From contig JAIDIR010000135.1 of assembly GCA_029052615.1 (NCBI GenBank), positions 1 through 6,724 on the forward strand: DNA of 6,724 nucleotides, given 5' to 3'. Shown in pieces: positions 5,329-6,724 of this stretch. The notes below the pieces were generated by a model that was given only the letters and a program-made list of their open reading frames with translations, was not told the origin of the DNA and made no database searches. Source of the stretch: Clostridia bacterium (GTDB taxonomy: Bacteria > Bacillota > Clostridia > Christensenellales > Borkfalkiaceae). Each line of letters starts with the position of its first letter. Position 1 is the first letter of the stretch. Both the position numbers and the translations under genes were made by a program.

Positions 5329-6724
5329 TTAACAAGGGGTTGGTAAAGATTTTTTTATTTTAATGAGCTCAATAAAGATTTTTGCCGTCACCAGCGCGTC
5401 GTCGGCTGCTCTGTGGTGGTTGAAAGTAATTCCGAAATAATCCGCAACCGTATTGAGCTTGTAATTCGAAAGGCGCAGCAAGCCCTGCGCAAGCGGAATG
5501 GTATCGAAAAGCTTGCGTTCGGGCACGTAGCCGCACTGCGAACAATAATGGTCAATAAATTTATAGTCGAAATTCGCCGCGTTGTGTCCAACGAGATAAC
5601 AGCCGTTTATAAACTTGAAAAAGTCTGGCATTACCTTTTCGAACGTAGGCGCACCGTCCACCGTTTTCTGGTCTATTCCCGTAAGGTTTATAATCTCGGC
5701 GGAAAGCTTTCTCTGCGGATTAACGAACGTATTGAAGCTTTCCTTGATTTCACCGTCGATTATTTTATAGGCGCCTATTTCGATAATTCTGTCCATAACG
5801 CCGCCGGCAGGCGAGCTGTTAAGACCTGTAGTTTCAAGGTCAAACACGACGAAGGTATTACTTTTAAGGCAGTCGGGCAGCTTGATATCGACGAAAAGAT
5901 TACTCTGCGTGTAGTCTATAAACGGCTCGGGAAATACCGTTTCGTAATATTTGGGCACGGGCTTGGAAGCGCGCTTTTCGGGAACGAAACCGCTTGGAAT
6001 ACTTCCGTAGTCGATATAGTTTGCCGTCGTTCTTACCTCACCGTTGTAAAGCTCGGACTTGCAGGTAAGCACTATATTATCGCCCACTTTTAACTGTTTT
6101 ATCTTGTCAAGACTCTTCTGACGCGCAAAATATCCAACGCGGGTAGAAGCCGTGGTATCGTTGACGGTGAAGTAGTACATCAGCTTCTCTTTGCCCGACG
6201 AACTCGTTATGGGCTTTTCGCGTATGTAAGTTATCGTACCGCAGATAACTACGCTTTCGCTTACGAAATTCAAATCGGCAATATAGACTGCCGTCTTGGG
6301 CGTGGCAGTGCCTTCGAGCAATGCAAAATCGGCAATTTCGAAGGTGCGCGGCGCTATTTCGTACTGAATGTTTTCGTGCTTTTCTTCTATAACGACGTCG
6401 TCAAGCTTGCTTGCCGCCGAAATGCACTTGCCGCTGAAATTACCGCAAAAGCACTTTTTAAGCGCCGAGCAAATCCCTTCGGCAACGTCCGACGTGTAAG
6501 ACGAAGCGTGGATAACCGCAACGGTAAAATAAAAACCGTCGTCAGTCTTTACCACCGTAACGTCGTCCTCCGTAACGAAAGCCGCAAGCTGACGGTTGGT
6601 TTCGCCTATAATCGAGATGATTTTTCTCGCCACCATTGCGCAGTCGGGCGTGAGCTTTGAAACGTGCAGACTGCACGAAAATAGTTCGGGCACGAAAGCG
6701 CGGACGATCTTCTTTGCCGCCGCC
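5329..6724 (-). CDS. PolC-related protein: OB fold plus DEDDh 3'-5' exonuclease, no polymerase domain (5' partial)
   Basis: The frame is open to the right edge. A GTG at 6691-6693 is possible as a start, but no Shine-Dalgarno precedes it and the upstream codons (AAAKKIVRAF) look coding, so the true start is probably off the window. Counting from that GTG (454 residues): an N-terminal region (1-140) resembling the PolC N-terminal domain; an OB fold (about 145-230, from SVVICGTITYIREKP to EVRTTANYIDYG) very like the PolC OB domain; a linker (231-278) with QSNLF at 263-267; and an exonuclease domain (279-444). The DEDDh residues are all present: D285 and E287 in FDLETTGL, D376 in NAANFDYKF, H427 and D432 in HHRAADDA. 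In true PolC (about 1400 residues) the exonuclease is inserted in a PHP domain and followed by the polymerase; here both are missing and the stop follows directly. The gene occupies the usual polC position before rimP. Likely a cytoplasmic single-strand 3'-5' DNA (or RNA) exonuclease for proofreading or repair. Whether a complete PolC is encoded elsewhere cannot be seen. Confidence 0.85.
   Translation of the reverse strand, partial: AAAKKIVRAFVPELFSCSLHVSKLTPDCAMVARKIISIIGETNRQLAAFVTEDDVTVVKTDDGFYFTVAVIHASSYTSDVAEGICSALKKCFCGNFSGKCISAASKLDDVVIEEKHENIQYEIAPRTFEIADFALLEGTATPKTAVYIADLNFVSESVVICGTITYIREKPITSSSGKEKLMYYFTVNDTTASTRVGYFARQKSLDKIKQLKVGDNIVLTCKSELYNGEVRTTANYIDYGSIPSGFVPEKRASKPVPKYYETVFPEPFIDYTQSNLFVDIKLPDCLKSNTFVVFDLETTGLNSSPAGGVMDRIIEIGAYKIIDGEIKESFNTFVNPQRKLSAEIINLTGIDQKTVDGAPTFEKVMPDFFKFINGCYLVGHNAANFDYKFIDHYCSQCGYVPERKLFDTIPLAQGLLRLSNYKLNTVADYFGITFNHHRAADDALVTAKIFIELIKIKKSLPTPC

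Noticed and set aside
5220..5331. A frameshift that would hide the PHP/polymerase part of polC after the exonuclease
   Set aside because: Only 109 nt lie between the exonuclease stop and rimP, and they are filled by a promoter and a hairpin. There is no room for a polymerase, and the exonuclease domain ends naturally.
5413..6093. 226-codon open frame on the plus strand
   Set aside because: It is antisense to the OB/exonuclease gene, which carries clear motifs; no ribosome binding site or domain supports the plus-strand frame.

Overview
The window holds the rimP-nusA-infB transcription/translation operon of a bacterium, with every gene on the minus strand, so it reads from right (about 6724) to left (1). 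The order is: PolC-related exonuclease (5' end off the window), then rimP, nusA, rnpM (ylxR), ylxQ, infB, rbfA, and the first 44 codons of a DHH-family phosphoesterase (nrnA-like). This order, with a PolC relative just upstream of rimP and with ylxR and ylxQ between nusA and infB, is the classical Bacillota arrangement. The short NusA without C-terminal acidic repeats, the near-consensus SigA-type promoter and the purine-rich Shine-Dalgarno sequences agree. A member of the Clostridia in the broad sense is likely; I cannot name a genus from the sequence.

Region by region: 5329-6724 encodes a protein resembling the N-terminal part of PolC (N-terminal region, OB fold, DEDDh 3'-5' exonuclease). 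It has no PHP domain between OB fold and exonuclease, and it stops right after the exonuclease with no polymerase following. The spacer at 5220-5328 carries a strong promoter (-35 TTGCCA, 17-nt spacer, extended -10 TATAAT) placed immediately after that gene's stop codon. It also carries a 10-bp perfect hairpin in the predicted 71-nt rimP leader. From 5219 down to 126 the genes are tightly packed: the rimP-nusA gap is 47 nt, and the other junctions are 3 to 8 nt or overlap (ylxR/ylxQ by 17 nt, rbfA/nrnA by 8 nt).

The genes form a coherent module. RimP and RbfA mature the 30S subunit, IF2 starts translation, NusA controls pausing, termination and antitermination, YlxR/RnpM and YlxQ are small RNA-binding proteins, and NrnA degrades nanoRNAs and pAp or related dinucleotides. 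Most of the window is ordinary core genome. The part that deserves attention is the exonuclease in the polC position, which keeps an apparently intact active site, has lost the polymerase, and carries a QSNLF pentapeptide resembling a sliding-clamp-binding motif in the linker before the exonuclease domain.
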